Notes: a model not told the origin generated them from the letters alone. Counted from the stretch's first letter, positions 49,057-58,788 are shown. The stretch: 64,000 nt of DNA from Pseudomonas lalkuanensis (GCF_008807375.1 NZ_CP043311.1:4258001-4322000), one strand, 5' to 3'. Program-made: numbers and translations.

Positions 49057-50802
49057 TCAGGCGGCCCGCTGCGACTCCAGCACCAGTTCCTGCTCGCCGC
49101 CGCGCTTGAGCGCGGCGTAGATCACCCCGGTCACCAGGCTGCCGGCGACTATGGCCAGCAGGTAGAGCAAGGCGTGGTTGATGGCGTTGGGGATCAGCAG
49201 CACGAACAGGCCGCCGTGGGGCGCCATCAGCTTGCAGCCGAAGTACATGGACAGCGCGCCGGTAAGTGCACCGCCGGCGATGCTGGCCGGGATCACCCGC
49301 AGCGGGTCCCTGGCGGCGAAGGGAATCGCACCCTCGGAGATGAAACACAGCCCCAGCACCAGCGCCGCCTTGCCGGCCTCGCGCTCGCTCTGGGCGAACT
49401 TGCGGCGCATCAGCAGGGTGGCGATGCCCATGCCGATGGGCGGCACCATGCCGGCGGCCATGGTGGCGGCCATCGGCGCGTAGCTCTGGGAGGCCAGCAG
49501 GCCCACGGAGAAGGCGTACGCGGCCTTGTTGATGGGGCCGCCGAGGTCCACGCACATCATGCCGCCCAGCAGCAGGCCGAGGAGGATGGCGTTGGAAGTC
49601 CCCATGTTGTCGAGGAAGTGGGTGAGGCTGGCGAGCATGCCGGCCACCGGCTTGCCCACCACGTAGATCATCACCAGGCCGGTGAACAGGCTGGAGAGCA
49701 GCGGGATGATCAGGATCGGCTTCAGCGCCTCGACGCTCTGCGGCAGTTGCAGATGGCGGTTGATGGCACGTGCCGAATACCCGGCGAGAAAGCCGGCGAT
49801 GATGCCGCCGATGAAACCCGCGCCGAGAGTGCTGGCCAGCAGCCCGCCGATCATGCCCGGAGCGAGGCCAGGCCGGTCGGCGATGGAATAGGCGATGTAG
49901 CCGGCCAGCAACGGCACCATCAGCTTGAAGGCCGCCTCGCCACCGATCTGCATCAGCGCCGCGGCCAGGGTGCCCTCCTCCTTGAACGCCTCGATGCCGA
50001 AGACGAAGGACAGGGCGATCAGCAAGCCACCCGCCACCACCATCGGCAGCATGTAGGAAACCCCGGTGAGCAGGTGCTTGTAGGCACCCTTGGGTTCAAC
50101 CTTGGCCTTGCCGGCCTGGCTGTCGCCGCCGGCTTTCGCCTCCAGCAACTGGCCCTCGTCGAGGGCGCGCTGGAGGGTCGCCTCGGCGTGCTTGAGGGCG
50201 ACGCCGGTGCCGCAGCGAAACACCCTCCTGCCAACGAAGCGGGCGGTGTCCACCTCGATATCGGTGGCCAGCAGCACGACATCGGCGGCGGCGATGGCCT
50301 CGGGGCTCAGCGGGTCGCGCGCGCCCACCGAGCCCTGGGTTTCCACCTGCAGGTCCATCCCCAGGCGCTGGGCCGCCTGCTTCAGGGCTTCGGCAGCCAT
50401 GAAGGTGTGGGCCACGCCCGTTGGGCAGGCGGTGACCGCGACAATGCGCGGCCGGGCACCTGAAACGACTGCGGGCACAGCCGGCTCGACCTGCTGCTCC
50501 CGGGCCTCAGCGGCAGCGCGCAGGAGGAAGGCCTCGCTGTCGCGCAGGGCCTCGCTTGGGCTAGCGATGAACAGGCGCTTGCCGGCGAAGCGCGAGAGGT
50601 CCAGCGCGCCACTCTTCACCACCAGCACCCAGTCGGCGGCCTCCAGGGTGGAGGCGGACAGCGCGTTCTCCGGATGCTGCGGGTCCACGATTTCGACGCT
50701 GGTGCTCCAGCCCAGGCGCTGGGCGGCGGCATCCAGCAGGCGTGCGCAGAGCACGCTGGTGACCATGCCATTGGGGCAGGCGGTGACTATGGCGAGTTTC
50801 AT
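49057..50802 (-). CDS. fruA: PTS fructose transporter subunit IIBC
   Basis: A 581-residue membrane component of the fructose PTS. An N-terminal IIB-like domain (LAIVTACPNGMVTSVLCARL) is followed by the functional IIB domain with the phospho-Cys in IVAVTACPTGVAHTFMAAEA (about 127-146). From about 250 the IIC membrane domain carries about ten hydrophobic segments (MLPMVVAGGLLIALSFVFGI, GFIGGIIAGFLAGYSARAIN, MMCVDLGGPINKAAYAFSVG). It imports fructose and phosphorylates it to fructose-1-phosphate, with FruB as phosphate donor. Its start overlaps the fruK stop. Confidence 0.95.
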   Translation of the reverse strand: MKLAIVTACPNGMVTSVLCARLLDAAAQRLGWSTSVEIVDPQHPENALSASTLEAADWVLVVKSGALDLSRFAGKRLFIASPSEALRDSEAFLLRAAAEAREQQVEPAVPAVVSGARPRIVAVTACPTGVAHTFMAAEALKQAAQRLGMDLQVETQGSVGARDPLSPEAIAAADVVLLATDIEVDTARFVGRRVFRCGTGVALKHAEATLQRALDEGQLLEAKAGGDSQAGKAKVEPKGAYKHLLTGVSYMLPMVVAGGLLIALSFVFGIEAFKEEGTLAAALMQIGGEAAFKLMVPLLAGYIAYSIADRPGLAPGMIGGLLASTLGAGFIGGIIAGFLAGYSARAINRHLQLPQSVEALKPILIIPLLSSLFTGLVMIYVVGKPVAGMLASLTHFLDNMGTSNAILLGLLLGGMMCVDLGGPINKAAYAFSVGLLASQSYAPMAATMAAGMVPPIGMGIATLLMRRKFAQSEREAGKAALVLGLCFISEGAIPFAARDPLRVIPASIAGGALTGALSMYFGCKLMAPHGGLFVLLIPNAINHALLYLLAIVAGSLVTGVIYAALKRGGEQELVLESQRAA

Positions 50803-51755
50803 CGGGACACCTCTTGTTGTTCTGGCAGCGCCTGGACCGCGACGGCGCCTTCGAGCTGTTGCAGTTGCACGGCATCACTGATGCCGAAGCCCACCTGGGT
50901 CACCGCCTGGGCGGCGATGGCGGTGGCGTGGCGCAGGGTGCGCTCGACCGGCCAGCCGCTGAGCAGGCCGTGGACCATGCCGGCCAGCAGGGAATCGCCC
51001 GCACCTACGGTGCTGGCCACGGGCACCTGTGGCGGCTGGGCATGCAGGGCGAGTCCGGGGCCGAACCAGTTCACGCCAGCGGCCCCCTGGGAAATGACGA
51101 TTTGCTCGATCCCTTGCGCCTGGAGCCTGCGGGCCTCCTCGCGCTGGGACGCGATGTCATGCACGGCCCGGCCACGGAGTTCGCTCAACTCATCGGTATT
51201 CGGCTTGATCAGCCAGGGCGCGGCGAGCAGGCCGGCGCGCAGGGCCTCGCCGCTGGTGTCCAGCGCCACCTTCAGGCCGTGGCGCTTGAGCCGGGTGATC
51301 AATTCGGCGAGATAAGCCGGCGCAATGCCTCTGGGCAGGCTGCCGGCCACCACCGCCAGGTCATGGCCCGGCGCGACGGTGTCCAGCCGCGCAAGCAGCT
51401 CATCCTGGGCAGCGGTATCGATCTCCGGGCCGGGGCCGTTGATGTCGGTGATGCGCCCATCGGCTTCCGCCAGCTTGATATTGCTGCGGGTTTCGCCCGG
51501 CACACGGATGAAGGCATCGACGAAGCCGCGCCGGGCGAACAGCGTTTCGAAGGCGTCGGCGTTGTCCGCGCCCAGGAAGCCCGCAACGCTGAGGCTGTGG
51601 CCAAGGTCGGCCAGCACCTGGGCGACGTTCACGCCCTTGCCGGCGGCGTGGCTGACCTGGGCCAGGCTGCGGTTGACCTGGCCTGGCTCCAGGCGGTCGA
51701 GGCGCAGGGTCAGGTCCAGGGCGGGGTTCAGGGTAAGGGTGAGGATGCGAGCCAT
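50799..51755 (-). CDS. fruK: 1-phosphofructokinase
   Basis: A PfkB-family kinase of about 318 residues that converts fructose-1-phosphate to fructose-1,6-bisphosphate. N-terminal LTLNPALDLTLRLDRLEPGQ, substrate motif AAGKGVNVAQVLADLG, and the catalytic ASTVGAGDSLLAGMVHGLLS (Asp about 253). The ATG at 51755 overlaps the fruB stop (ATGA) and its own stop overlaps the fruA start, so fruB, fruK and fruA are translationally coupled. An open frame continues upstream inside fruB but is not kinase sequence. Confidence 0.95.
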   Translation of the reverse strand: MARILTLTLNPALDLTLRLDRLEPGQVNRSLAQVSHAAGKGVNVAQVLADLGHSLSVAGFLGADNADAFETLFARRGFVDAFIRVPGETRSNIKLAEADGRITDINGPGPEIDTAAQDELLARLDTVAPGHDLAVVAGSLPRGIAPAYLAELITRLKRHGLKVALDTSGEALRAGLLAAPWLIKPNTDELSELRGRAVHDIASQREEARRLQAQGIEQIVISQGAAGVNWFGPGLALHAQPPQVPVASTVGAGDSLLAGMVHGLLSGWPVERTLRHATAIAAQAVTQVGFGISDAVQLQQLEGAVAVQALPEQQEVSR

Positions 51756-54616
51756 CAGAAGCGCTCCGCCAGTTCGCGCACGGCAGCCGCGCTTTCCAGC
51801 GCCAGGGCGTCCTGGGCCAACTCGCGGGCAGCGCTCAGGCTGAACTCGCGCACCCGTGCCTTGACCTCGGCGATGCCTCCGGCAGACAGGCTCAGCTCGT
51901 CCACCCCCAGGCCCACCAGCAGCGGTACCGCCAGCGGGTCGCCGGCCAGCTCGCCGCAGACGCCCACCCATTTGCCCTCGGCATGGGCCGCGCGCACGGT
52001 GAGGTCGATCAGTTGCAGCACCGCCGGATGCAGACCGTCGGCCTGGGCGGACAGCGTCGGGTGGCCGCGGTCGATGGCCAGGCAGTACTGGGTCAGGTCG
52101 TTGGTACCGATGCTGAAGAAGTCCACTTCGCGTGCCAGTACGGAGGCGATCAGCGCGGCGGAAGGCACCTCGACCATGATCCCCAGTTGCAGGTCCGCCT
52201 GGGGAATCTCGGCTGCCACCTTCAACGCCATGTCGCGCGCCTGGCGCCACTCGTCGACCGTGCCGACCATGGGGAACATGATGCGCAGCGGCCGGCCCTG
52301 GCTGGCCTGCATCAGCGCGCGCAACTGGGTTTCCATCAGCTGTGGGCGCTGCAGGGTCAGGCGCACGCCGCGTACGCCGAGGAAGGGGTTTTCCTCTTCC
52401 ACGACCGGCCAGTAGGGCAAGGGTTTGTCGCCGCCGACATCCAGGGTGCGGGCCACCAGCGGGCGGCCGTCCAGGGCGTCGAACACACGCCGGTACTCGG
52501 TCTCCTGGGTGGCCAGGTCCGGCGCCTGCGGGAGAGACATGAAGATGAACTCGGTACGCAGCAGGCCCACGCCTTCAGCTCCCTGGGCCACCGCCTTGGC
52601 CGCACCCGCGCTGTCGCCCAGGTTGGCGCAGATCTCCACCCGATGACCGTCACGGGTCAGGGCCGGTTCCAACTTGTGGGTATCGGCCAATTGCAGCCGG
52701 CGCTGGCGGCTTTCCTGCTCCTGGTGGGCACGTTGCAGTTGCCCTTCGTCCGGGCAGACGACCAGGCGACCACGCTGGCCGTCCAGTAGCACCGGCGTGC
52801 GAGGTTCCAGCAGCAGCACGCCTGCCCCGGCCCCCACCAGCGCGGGAATGCCCAGGGCGCGGGCGACGATGGCGCTGTGGGAGGTAGCCCCGCCACGGGC
52901 GGTGAGGATGCCGGCGACGCGGTTGCGGTCCAGGCGCGCCACATCGGACGGCGCCATTTCGTCCATCACCAGGATGTAGGGTTCGGCCGGTTCGGGGGCC
53001 TCTTGCACGCCGCAGAGCTGCGCCAGCACACGGCGGCCGATATCCCGCAGGTCGGCGGCGCGCTCGGCCAGCAGGGCGTCGTGCAGGCCCTCCTGCTGGG
53101 TGGCGGCGCTTTCGACCACTGCCATCCAGGCAGCGGCCGCGCTTTCGCCCTGCTTCAGGCGGGCGTCCACGTCGTCGCCCAGTTCCGGGTCGGCGAGCAT
53201 TTCCAGGTGAGTGATGAAGATGTCGCGAATGGCCTTGGCCTCGCTGCGCAGCACCAGGCCCTCGATGTCGACGCGCACCTGGCCGATGGCCTGTTGCAGC
53301 CGCTCGCGCTCGACATCGGGGGATTCGCCGCGCAGCGGATAATCGAATTCCTTGCACAGGTGGATATGCGCCGGCCCCACCGCGATGCCGGGTGCCGCGG
53401 GCACCGCCTGGAGCTGGCTACCGGCGGCTGGCGCGGTGGGCGGCGGGGTTTCGCACAACTCTTGCGACACAGCCGCATCGGCGGTCGGCAAGGGTTCGAC
53501 CTCCTCGCCCAACCCCTGCTCGATGGCGGCCTTGAGCGCCGGCAACGCGGCGTCGGCAATGGCCGGCTCGGCGAGCAGTTCGATCACCTGGCCGCGACGA
53601 ACGCCCAGGCCCAGCAGCTTGCTCAGGCTCTTGGCGGACACGGCAGCGACAGCGCTGTCCGCCACCCGCAGACGGATCTCGCCGTCGAAGGACTTGGCCA
53701 GTTGCACCAGTTCCTTGGCCGGACGCGCGTGCAGGCCATGGGCATTGGCCAGCACCAGGCGCAGGCTGGGCCAGTCGGGCTGGACCTCACCCCCCAGGGC
53801 TTCGAGCACCGCGCGCCGCTGCGTGGCGCGGGCCAGCTCGCGGCCCCGGCCTTCGATCAGCAAGGCGCACAGGCGCTCCAGCAGGGCCAGGTGGGCATCG
53901 CCCAGGCTGGCCAGGCAGAACAGGCCATTGAGGGGCTGGCCGAGGTAGCGCAGGGGCTTTTCCGGAGTCAGGTAGGCAAGGCCGGGGCGCTGCACCGCCT
54001 GGTCGCTGTGCAGCCACCAGAGGCCATCGCCCAGGGGCAGCGGTTCGCCCTGCAACAGGGCGGCGGCGAAGCTGCCCCCCACGCATTCGGCACGGCGCAG
54101 CAGGCGACCGCCCTGCAGGACCAGCTCGTCGTAGTCCTCCACCGGTACACCGAGGCCGATCAACTGGTCGTCCAGCGCCAACTCCTGAGGGGCGCTCTGC
54201 AGCAGCTTGAGGATGTCATCCGGGGTTTCGGCGCGGCGCAGTTCGCTGCCGAGGTCGGCCTCACCCAGGGCACGCGTGAGGACCTGCAACAGGCGCAAGT
54301 GTTCGTCGGACCTGGCGGCGATACCGATGGCCAGGTAGACGATCTGCCCGCCGCCCCAGTCCACACCGTCTGGGAACTGCATCAGGCGCACGCCGGTAGT
54401 GATCACCAGGTCGCGGGTCTGCGGCGTGCCGTGGGGAATGGCGATGCCCTGGCCGAGGAAGGTGCTGCCCTGGGCTTCGCGTGCTTCAAGGCCTGCGAGG
54501 TAACCCGGTGCTACCAGTCCGTCGCCCTCCAGCAGTTCCGCCAGCAGGCGCAACGCGGACGCCTTGTCCGCCGCCACCAGGCCCATGGAAATCTGCCCTG
54601 CGGTCAGTTCGAGCAT
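51755..54616 (-). CDS. fruB: Fructose PTS multiphosphoryl protein EIIA-HPr-EI
   Basis: A 953-residue fusion. The EIIA domain has the phospho-His in GQGIAIPHGTPQTRDL (His62). The HPr domain has NAHGLHARPAKELVQLAKSF (His296) and the Ser-region SAKSLSKLLGLGVRRG. EI starts near 400 (LQAVPAAPGIAVGPAHIHLC), with the phospho-His in GGATSHSAIVARALGIPALV, the PEP-binding EGVGLLRTEFIFMSLPQAPD and PYWPVVEEENPFLGVRGVRL. This architecture is the usual pseudomonad fructose system, carrying phosphate from PEP to FruA. The gene is divergent from cra with Cra-like sites between. Confidence 0.96.
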   Translation of the reverse strand: MLELTAGQISMGLVAADKASALRLLAELLEGDGLVAPGYLAGLEAREAQGSTFLGQGIAIPHGTPQTRDLVITTGVRLMQFPDGVDWGGGQIVYLAIGIAARSDEHLRLLQVLTRALGEADLGSELRRAETPDDILKLLQSAPQELALDDQLIGLGVPVEDYDELVLQGGRLLRRAECVGGSFAAALLQGEPLPLGDGLWWLHSDQAVQRPGLAYLTPEKPLRYLGQPLNGLFCLASLGDAHLALLERLCALLIEGRGRELARATQRRAVLEALGGEVQPDWPSLRLVLANAHGLHARPAKELVQLAKSFDGEIRLRVADSAVAAVSAKSLSKLLGLGVRRGQVIELLAEPAIADAALPALKAAIEQGLGEEVEPLPTADAAVSQELCETPPPTAPAAGSQLQAVPAAPGIAVGPAHIHLCKEFDYPLRGESPDVERERLQQAIGQVRVDIEGLVLRSEAKAIRDIFITHLEMLADPELGDDVDARLKQGESAAAAWMAVVESAATQQEGLHDALLAERAADLRDIGRRVLAQLCGVQEAPEPAEPYILVMDEMAPSDVARLDRNRVAGILTARGGATSHSAIVARALGIPALVGAGAGVLLLEPRTPVLLDGQRGRLVVCPDEGQLQRAHQEQESRQRRLQLADTHKLEPALTRDGHRVEICANLGDSAGAAKAVAQGAEGVGLLRTEFIFMSLPQAPDLATQETEYRRVFDALDGRPLVARTLDVGGDKPLPYWPVVEEENPFLGVRGVRLTLQRPQLMETQLRALMQASQGRPLRIMFPMVGTVDEWRQARDMALKVAAEIPQADLQLGIMVEVPSAALIASVLAREVDFFSIGTNDLTQYCLAIDRGHPTLSAQADGLHPAVLQLIDLTVRAAHAEGKWVGVCGELAGDPLAVPLLVGLGVDELSLSAGGIAEVKARVREFSLSAARELAQDALALESAAAVRELAERF

Positions 54617-54677
54617 CGCATCACCTCTCCGGGCCTTGCGCCCTTCTTATCGTTGTCACCTGCCATCAGCAGCGTTT

Positions 54678-54733
54678 CCAATCGTCGTCTCGATTGGCAA
54701 AAGCGTAGACAGAACGCCTGCTGAATCGTTTCA
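54678..54733. promoter_or_regulatory. Cra (FruR) operator region between fruB and cra
   Basis: GCTGAATCGTTTCA (54720-54733) fits the E. coli Cra consensus RSTGAAWCSNTHHW at every position and resembles the P. putida site. A second inverted repeat CCAATCG-N6-CGATTGG lies at 54678-54697. Both are in the divergent promoter, so repression of fruBKA and autoregulation are likely, relieved by fructose-1-phosphate. Confidence 0.7.
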
Positions 54734-54819
54734 CTAAACTGAGCAGGCACGTTACTCGATAATCTTCGATTCTTGAAGCCCGCCCGATGAAACACATACG
54801 CATAACAGGAGTCGTCAAC

Positions 54820-55800
54820 TTGAAGCTCAGCGATATCGCCCGCCTGGCCGGTGTTTCGGTGACCACCGCCAGCTACGTGATCAACGGCAAGGCCGAGCAG
54901 AAGCGCATCAGCCCGGCGACCGTGGAGCGCGTGCAGCAAGTGGTGGACGAGCATGGCTTCAAGCCCAACCCGCAGGCCGCCGGCCTGCGCAGCCGGCAGA
55001 CGCGCACCCTGGGTTTCATCCTCCCTGACCTGGAAAACCCCAGCTATGCCCGCCTGGCCAAGCTGCTGGAACAGGGCGCGCGGGCGCGGGGTTACCAGTT
55101 ACTGATCGCCAGTTCCGACGACGAGCCGGACAGCGAGCGGCAGTTGCTCAAGCTGTTCCGCGCGCGCCGCTGCGACGCCCTGATCGTCGCCAGCTGCCTG
55201 CCGCCGGAGGACGACAGCCTGGAGCATCTGCTGGACGAAGGCCTGCCGGTGATCGCCGTCGACCGGGTGCGCAATCCGCAGCGCTTCTGCACGGTGGTCA
55301 GCGATGACCGCCAGGCCAGCCAGCAGCTCACCCGCAGCCTGCTGGAACCCCGGCCGCGCCGCGTCGCCCTGCTCGGCGCGCGACCGGACCTGCCCATCAG
55401 CGCCGAGCGCAGCGCGGGCTTCCACGACGCGCTGCAAGGGCTCGGGTGCGAGGCGCTGGAACTCCAGGGCGAAGAGTTCAGCCGCGAGTGCGGCCGGCGC
55501 CTGATGGACGACCTGCTGCAACGAGGCGAGCTGCCGGATGTGCTGATCACCACCGCCTACGTGCTGCTGGCGGGCGTGCTGGATGCCCTGCGCGAACACG
55601 GCGACTGGCCCCTGCGGATGCGCGTGGGCACCTTCGGCGACACCCAGTTGCTGGACTTCCTGCCCCTGCCGGTGAACTCCATGTACCAGCAGCATGAGCT
55701 GATCGCCGAACAGGTCCTGGGACTGGCCCTGGCGGCGGTGGAACAGGCGCGCTACGAACCCGGCGTGCGCGGTGTGGCGCGCCGGCTCAAGGAGCGCTGA
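54820..55800 (+). CDS. cra: Catabolite repressor/activator, LacI family
   Basis: A 326-residue LacI/GalR regulator. HTH and hinge: KLSDIARLAGVSVTTASYVI, NGKAEQKRISPATVERVQQV. Effector domain: TRTLGFILPDLENPSYARLA, CDALIVASCLPPEDDSLEHL and VIAVDRVRNPQRFCTVVSDD, the fructose-phosphate-binding layout of Cra/FruR. I chose a TTG start at 54820: AGGAG at 54807-54811 is perfectly spaced and it gives the KLSDIARLAG start of known Cra proteins. An ATG at 54787 would add 11 residues. Divergent from fruB. Confidence 0.93.
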   Translation: MKLSDIARLAGVSVTTASYVINGKAEQKRISPATVERVQQVVDEHGFKPNPQAAGLRSRQTRTLGFILPDLENPSYARLAKLLEQGARARGYQLLIASSDDEPDSERQLLKLFRARRCDALIVASCLPPEDDSLEHLLDEGLPVIAVDRVRNPQRFCTVVSDDRQASQQLTRSLLEPRPRRVALLGARPDLPISAERSAGFHDALQGLGCEALELQGEEFSRECGRRLMDDLLQRGELPDVLITTAYVLLAGVLDALREHGDWPLRMRVGTFGDTQLLDFLPLPVNSMYQQHELIAEQVLGLALAAVEQARYEPGVRGVARRLKER

Positions 55801-55824
55801 AGGCTTTGGCTATTTCTGTGTGGA

Positions 55825-56209
55825 GTGTTGCAAGAAAGTCCTGAGCCAGGCTGCTTGCCGAGTTCTGCGGACACTTGCAGTTTCGCCTCCCGGCGAGTCT
55901 CTTTTTTCAATCGCCAAAAAAGAAACCAAAAACGCTTGCCCCTGCATCCGGCCCGACTTCGTCGGGTTCCCTCCCTCCATCGTTGCGCCGGGGGCACGGC
56001 GAGAGGGGCCATCCATGGCCCCACACGCCTCTCGCGGCATCCATGCCGCTCGTCCCCCTCTGCAACGATTCCGCTCGGCCTTCTGAAGGGGCGGAGTCGC
56101 TGCCCCACCTCGGTTGCTCAGTTTCAGGCCGCAAGCTGCTTCAGGATTGTTTGGACCTCGCCGGCGCGAGTCACCCCTCTCCTCTTCAGGGAGAGGGGCG
56201 GGGGTGAGC
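55825..56209. repeat. Dispersed intergenic repeat, copy 2 (inverted relative to copy 1)
   Basis: The reverse complement of 34537-34939 with moderate divergence. It begins with CCTGAGCCAGGCTGCTTGCC and GAGTTCTGCGG, contains GGCCCGACTTCGTCGGGTT and AACGCTTGCCCCTGCATCC, passes through CTCAGTTTCAGG, and ends with GAGTCACCCCTCTCCTCTTC and AGGGAGAGGGGCGGGGGTGA. Open frames inside (for example through KSGRMQGQAF) are shared with copy 1 and are not genes. From 56210 to 56324 nothing is seen. Confidence 0.8.
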
Positions 56210-56324
56210 GCTATACCAGGCTGGCGCGGAGTCGGGGAAAACCCTCGCTAGAAAGATCGCTTCAACATTGCAACAGCCAACACCAAAGGAGCCAATGCGT
56301 TGACACCACGCCCTGCCTCCATCC

Positions 56325-57101
56325 TCAAACCGACGAAAAGCAGTTATCCACAAAGAGGTGCGCGCCACTGACAAAGGACGCTTCGTCCGATGCCAGGAAC
56401 AGCGCGGCGCGCGCCACTTCCTCCGGCTCGCACAGGCGCCCCTGCTGCGCGGCGATGGCGGCCTCGCTGGCGTCCACGCCCATGGCTTGCAGCTCCTTCA
56501 TCTCGCGAATCCCGTGGGCCGTGCGGATGAAGCCGGGCGCGACGGCATTGCAGCGGATGCCACGATCCCGGAACTCGACGGCGATGGCCCTGGCGAACAT
56601 CTGGCAGGCACCCTTGGTGGCGTTGTAGGCCACCTCGCCGGGCGTGGCGTACTCCGCCGAGATGGACGAGGTGCAGATGATGCTGCCCTTGCCCTTGGCC
56701 AGCATCTGCGGGAGTACGGCCCGGGTCATCAGGTACATGCTCTTGACGTTGACCGCCATCAACCAGTCCCACTCGTCTTCCTCGACGTCGAGGAACGGTT
56801 TCACGATCAGCGTACCGGCGTGATTGAACAGCACATCCGCACCACCGAACGCGGCCTCCCCCGCCGCCACCGCCGACCGCACCTGGTCGGCGCGGGAAAC
56901 ATCGGCCCCCACGCCAATCGCCTCGCCCCCCTCTGCCTTGATCTGCCTGGCCAGTTCCATGGCGGCACCAGCGTTGCGGTCGACTATCACCACCCTGGCA
57001 CCCTCGGCGGCGAACAGCCGGCTGGCGGCCTCCCCACAACCGCCCGCACCGCCGCTGATGATGGCGACCTTGTTGAGCAGCCGCTGTCCTGGAGCGTGCA
57101 T
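56325..57101 (-). CDS. SDR-family oxidoreductase
   Basis: A 258-residue classical SDR. Cofactor motif VAIISGGAGGCGEAASRLFA with the NAD-preferring acidic residue in VVIVDRNAG; then LFNHAGTLIVKPFLD, catalytic Ser in SIICTSSISAEYATPGEVAY and YNATKGACQMFARAIAVEF (Tyr-x3-Lys). The C terminus is the usual DEASFVSGAHLFVDNCFSSV. ATG 57101 follows GAGGT. It is single-gene, so the substrate cannot be inferred; homospermidine synthase upstream is not an obvious partner. Confidence 0.86.
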   Translation of the reverse strand: MHAPGQRLLNKVAIISGGAGGCGEAASRLFAAEGARVVIVDRNAGAAMELARQIKAEGGEAIGVGADVSRADQVRSAVAAGEAAFGGADVLFNHAGTLIVKPFLDVEEDEWDWLMAVNVKSMYLMTRAVLPQMLAKGKGSIICTSSISAEYATPGEVAYNATKGACQMFARAIAVEFRDRGIRCNAVAPGFIRTAHGIREMKELQAMGVDASEAAIAAQQGRLCEPEEVARAALFLASDEASFVSGAHLFVDNCFSSV

Positions 57102-57206
57102 GGCGTACACCTCGTAACGAATGGGGTTGTCAAACCAGCCTAGTCCAGGCCCTGGCCACGCAGCCCCAGCAGTTGCCGGGCAGGACATTCCTCGGCCGAT
57201 GGCGGC

Positions 57207-58619
57207 TCAGGCGCGGAAGTTCACGAACTGCCAGGGGTCGTCCCGATCCAGGTCTTCCACGAACAACCGCTCGCGTCCCTGCAGCGGATTCCAATCGATA
57301 TGAAAACCGGTCACTTCACCGAGGTAGGGCCGGGTCAGTTCAAGCAGTTCGGCGTAAGGCAATTCGTCCGGTTCGAGGATGCCGCGCCTGGGATTGCGCA
57401 TGGCCCAGACCACGCCGGCCAACACCGAGGCCGCCACTTGCAGGCTGGTGGCGTTGTTGTACGGGCAGAGTTCGCGGGCTTGCGCGATGGATAGTCGCGA
57501 CCCGAACCAGTAGGCCCGCCGCCCCTGGCCGAGCAGCAGCACGCCGAGATCGTCCTGGCCGCCGGTGATGTCATCCCGCAGCAGGCGGGCATGGCGTTGC
57601 GGCTGACAGTTACGCGCCGCCAGCTCTCGCAGGGACAGCACCGCGTCGTCGCAGGGATGGTAGGCGTAGAGCACAGTGGGCCGGTAGCGCGGTTTGCTGG
57701 CCGGTCCCAGGGTGAAATAGTCGGACAGGGAGATGGACTCGCCATGGGTGATCAGGTAGCCGAGGGTGGCCCCGTCGGGCGTCCAGGTGTGCACCTGGGT
57801 CACGGCGCCCGGCCGGCGCAGGTAGATCGACGACCGGCCGCCGCACTCATGCTGGCGGCCATCCGCCGGGAACCCCCTCTCGTGGGAGCCCCAGCCGAGT
57901 TCGGCGGGCTGGCAGGCTTCGCTGATGAAGCCGGCGACGGACCAGGTGTTGACGAACTCGTCGTCCGCCTTGTGACGCGACGACTGCTGGGTATCGCGCT
58001 CGGCGATATGGATGCAGCGCACACCCAACCCCTCGGCCAGCGCCGCCCAGTCCTCACGCGAGAGCGGCATGGGCTTGGCCTGTCCACCATCGGCCGCCAA
58101 GTCGAACAGCGCCTGCTTGACCAGGTGCGATACCAGGCCGGGGTTCGCGCCGTGGGTCAGCACCGCGGTGGGCGCGTCGATACCGGGGCGGCGCAATGCC
58201 AGTGCGGCGTCTCGCAACGCCTGGTTGGTGCGCTGGGACAGCGGGCGGCGCGGGTCAGTGTAGCCACCGAGCCAGGGTTCGATGCAGGTATCCAGGTAGA
58301 GCACGTCGCGCTCGAAACAGAACTCCAGGAGCGCCCGGGTGGAAACGCCCACCGAGAGGTTGAGCAGGAAGTCTCCGGGCCCCAGCAGCGGGCTGAGCAG
58401 TTCCCGATAGTTGCCCGGCTCCAGCGTCATGGGCAGGAAGTTCACCCCCTGTGCTTCGGCGACGCCCCTTCCCGCCGGGTCCGGACTCAGCACCAGCAAG
58501 CGGCGCGGATCGAGTTCCAGGTGTCGAAGCAGGAGCGGCAGCACACCTTGCCCGATGCAACCGAACCCCACCATGACCAGGCGGCCATCGTAACGCTGTA
58601 GATGTTGTGGCTTGGGCAT
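57207..58619 (-). CDS. hss: Homospermidine synthase
   Basis: A 470-residue NAD-dependent enzyme that makes sym-homospermidine from two putrescines, or from spermidine and putrescine. It shows the Rossmann motif RLVMVGFGCIGQGVLPLLLR, then FLLNLSVGVSTRALLEFCFE, DVLYLDTCIEPWLGGYTDP, TAVLTHGANPGLVSHLVKQA, DEFVNTWSVAGFISEACQPA and CPYNNATSLQVAASVLAGVV. Length and motifs are normal for the bacterial family. Transcribed alone. Confidence 0.92.
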   Translation of the reverse strand: MPKPQHLQRYDGRLVMVGFGCIGQGVLPLLLRHLELDPRRLLVLSPDPAGRGVAEAQGVNFLPMTLEPGNYRELLSPLLGPGDFLLNLSVGVSTRALLEFCFERDVLYLDTCIEPWLGGYTDPRRPLSQRTNQALRDAALALRRPGIDAPTAVLTHGANPGLVSHLVKQALFDLAADGGQAKPMPLSREDWAALAEGLGVRCIHIAERDTQQSSRHKADDEFVNTWSVAGFISEACQPAELGWGSHERGFPADGRQHECGGRSSIYLRRPGAVTQVHTWTPDGATLGYLITHGESISLSDYFTLGPASKPRYRPTVLYAYHPCDDAVLSLRELAARNCQPQRHARLLRDDITGGQDDLGVLLLGQGRRAYWFGSRLSIAQARELCPYNNATSLQVAASVLAGVVWAMRNPRRGILEPDELPYAELLELTRPYLGEVTGFHIDWNPLQGRERLFVEDLDRDDPWQFVNFRA

Positions 58620-58788
58620 GGCCCTACCTCGGCTGCCAAGGCTGGCGGAAAGAACGCGCGCTCCGTTCCCATACCCCGATCATAGCGCCACCCACGAAGG
58701 ACAGCCGGCAGGCCCGGGCCAGCAACGAACGCCACTCATTCCGCCGGGCCAACTTCACGAGGCCCGGAAATCCTTTCTCCTGAAGCGA

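Noticed and set aside
48691..50463. 590-codon plus-strand frame over the ABM gene and opposite fruA
   Set aside because: Covers parts of two real genes in other frames; His/Gln/Ala-rich without domains.
52877..54724. 615-codon plus-strand frame opposite fruB
   Set aside because: Shadow of the EIIA-HPr-EI fusion; it would also run through the Cra operator region.
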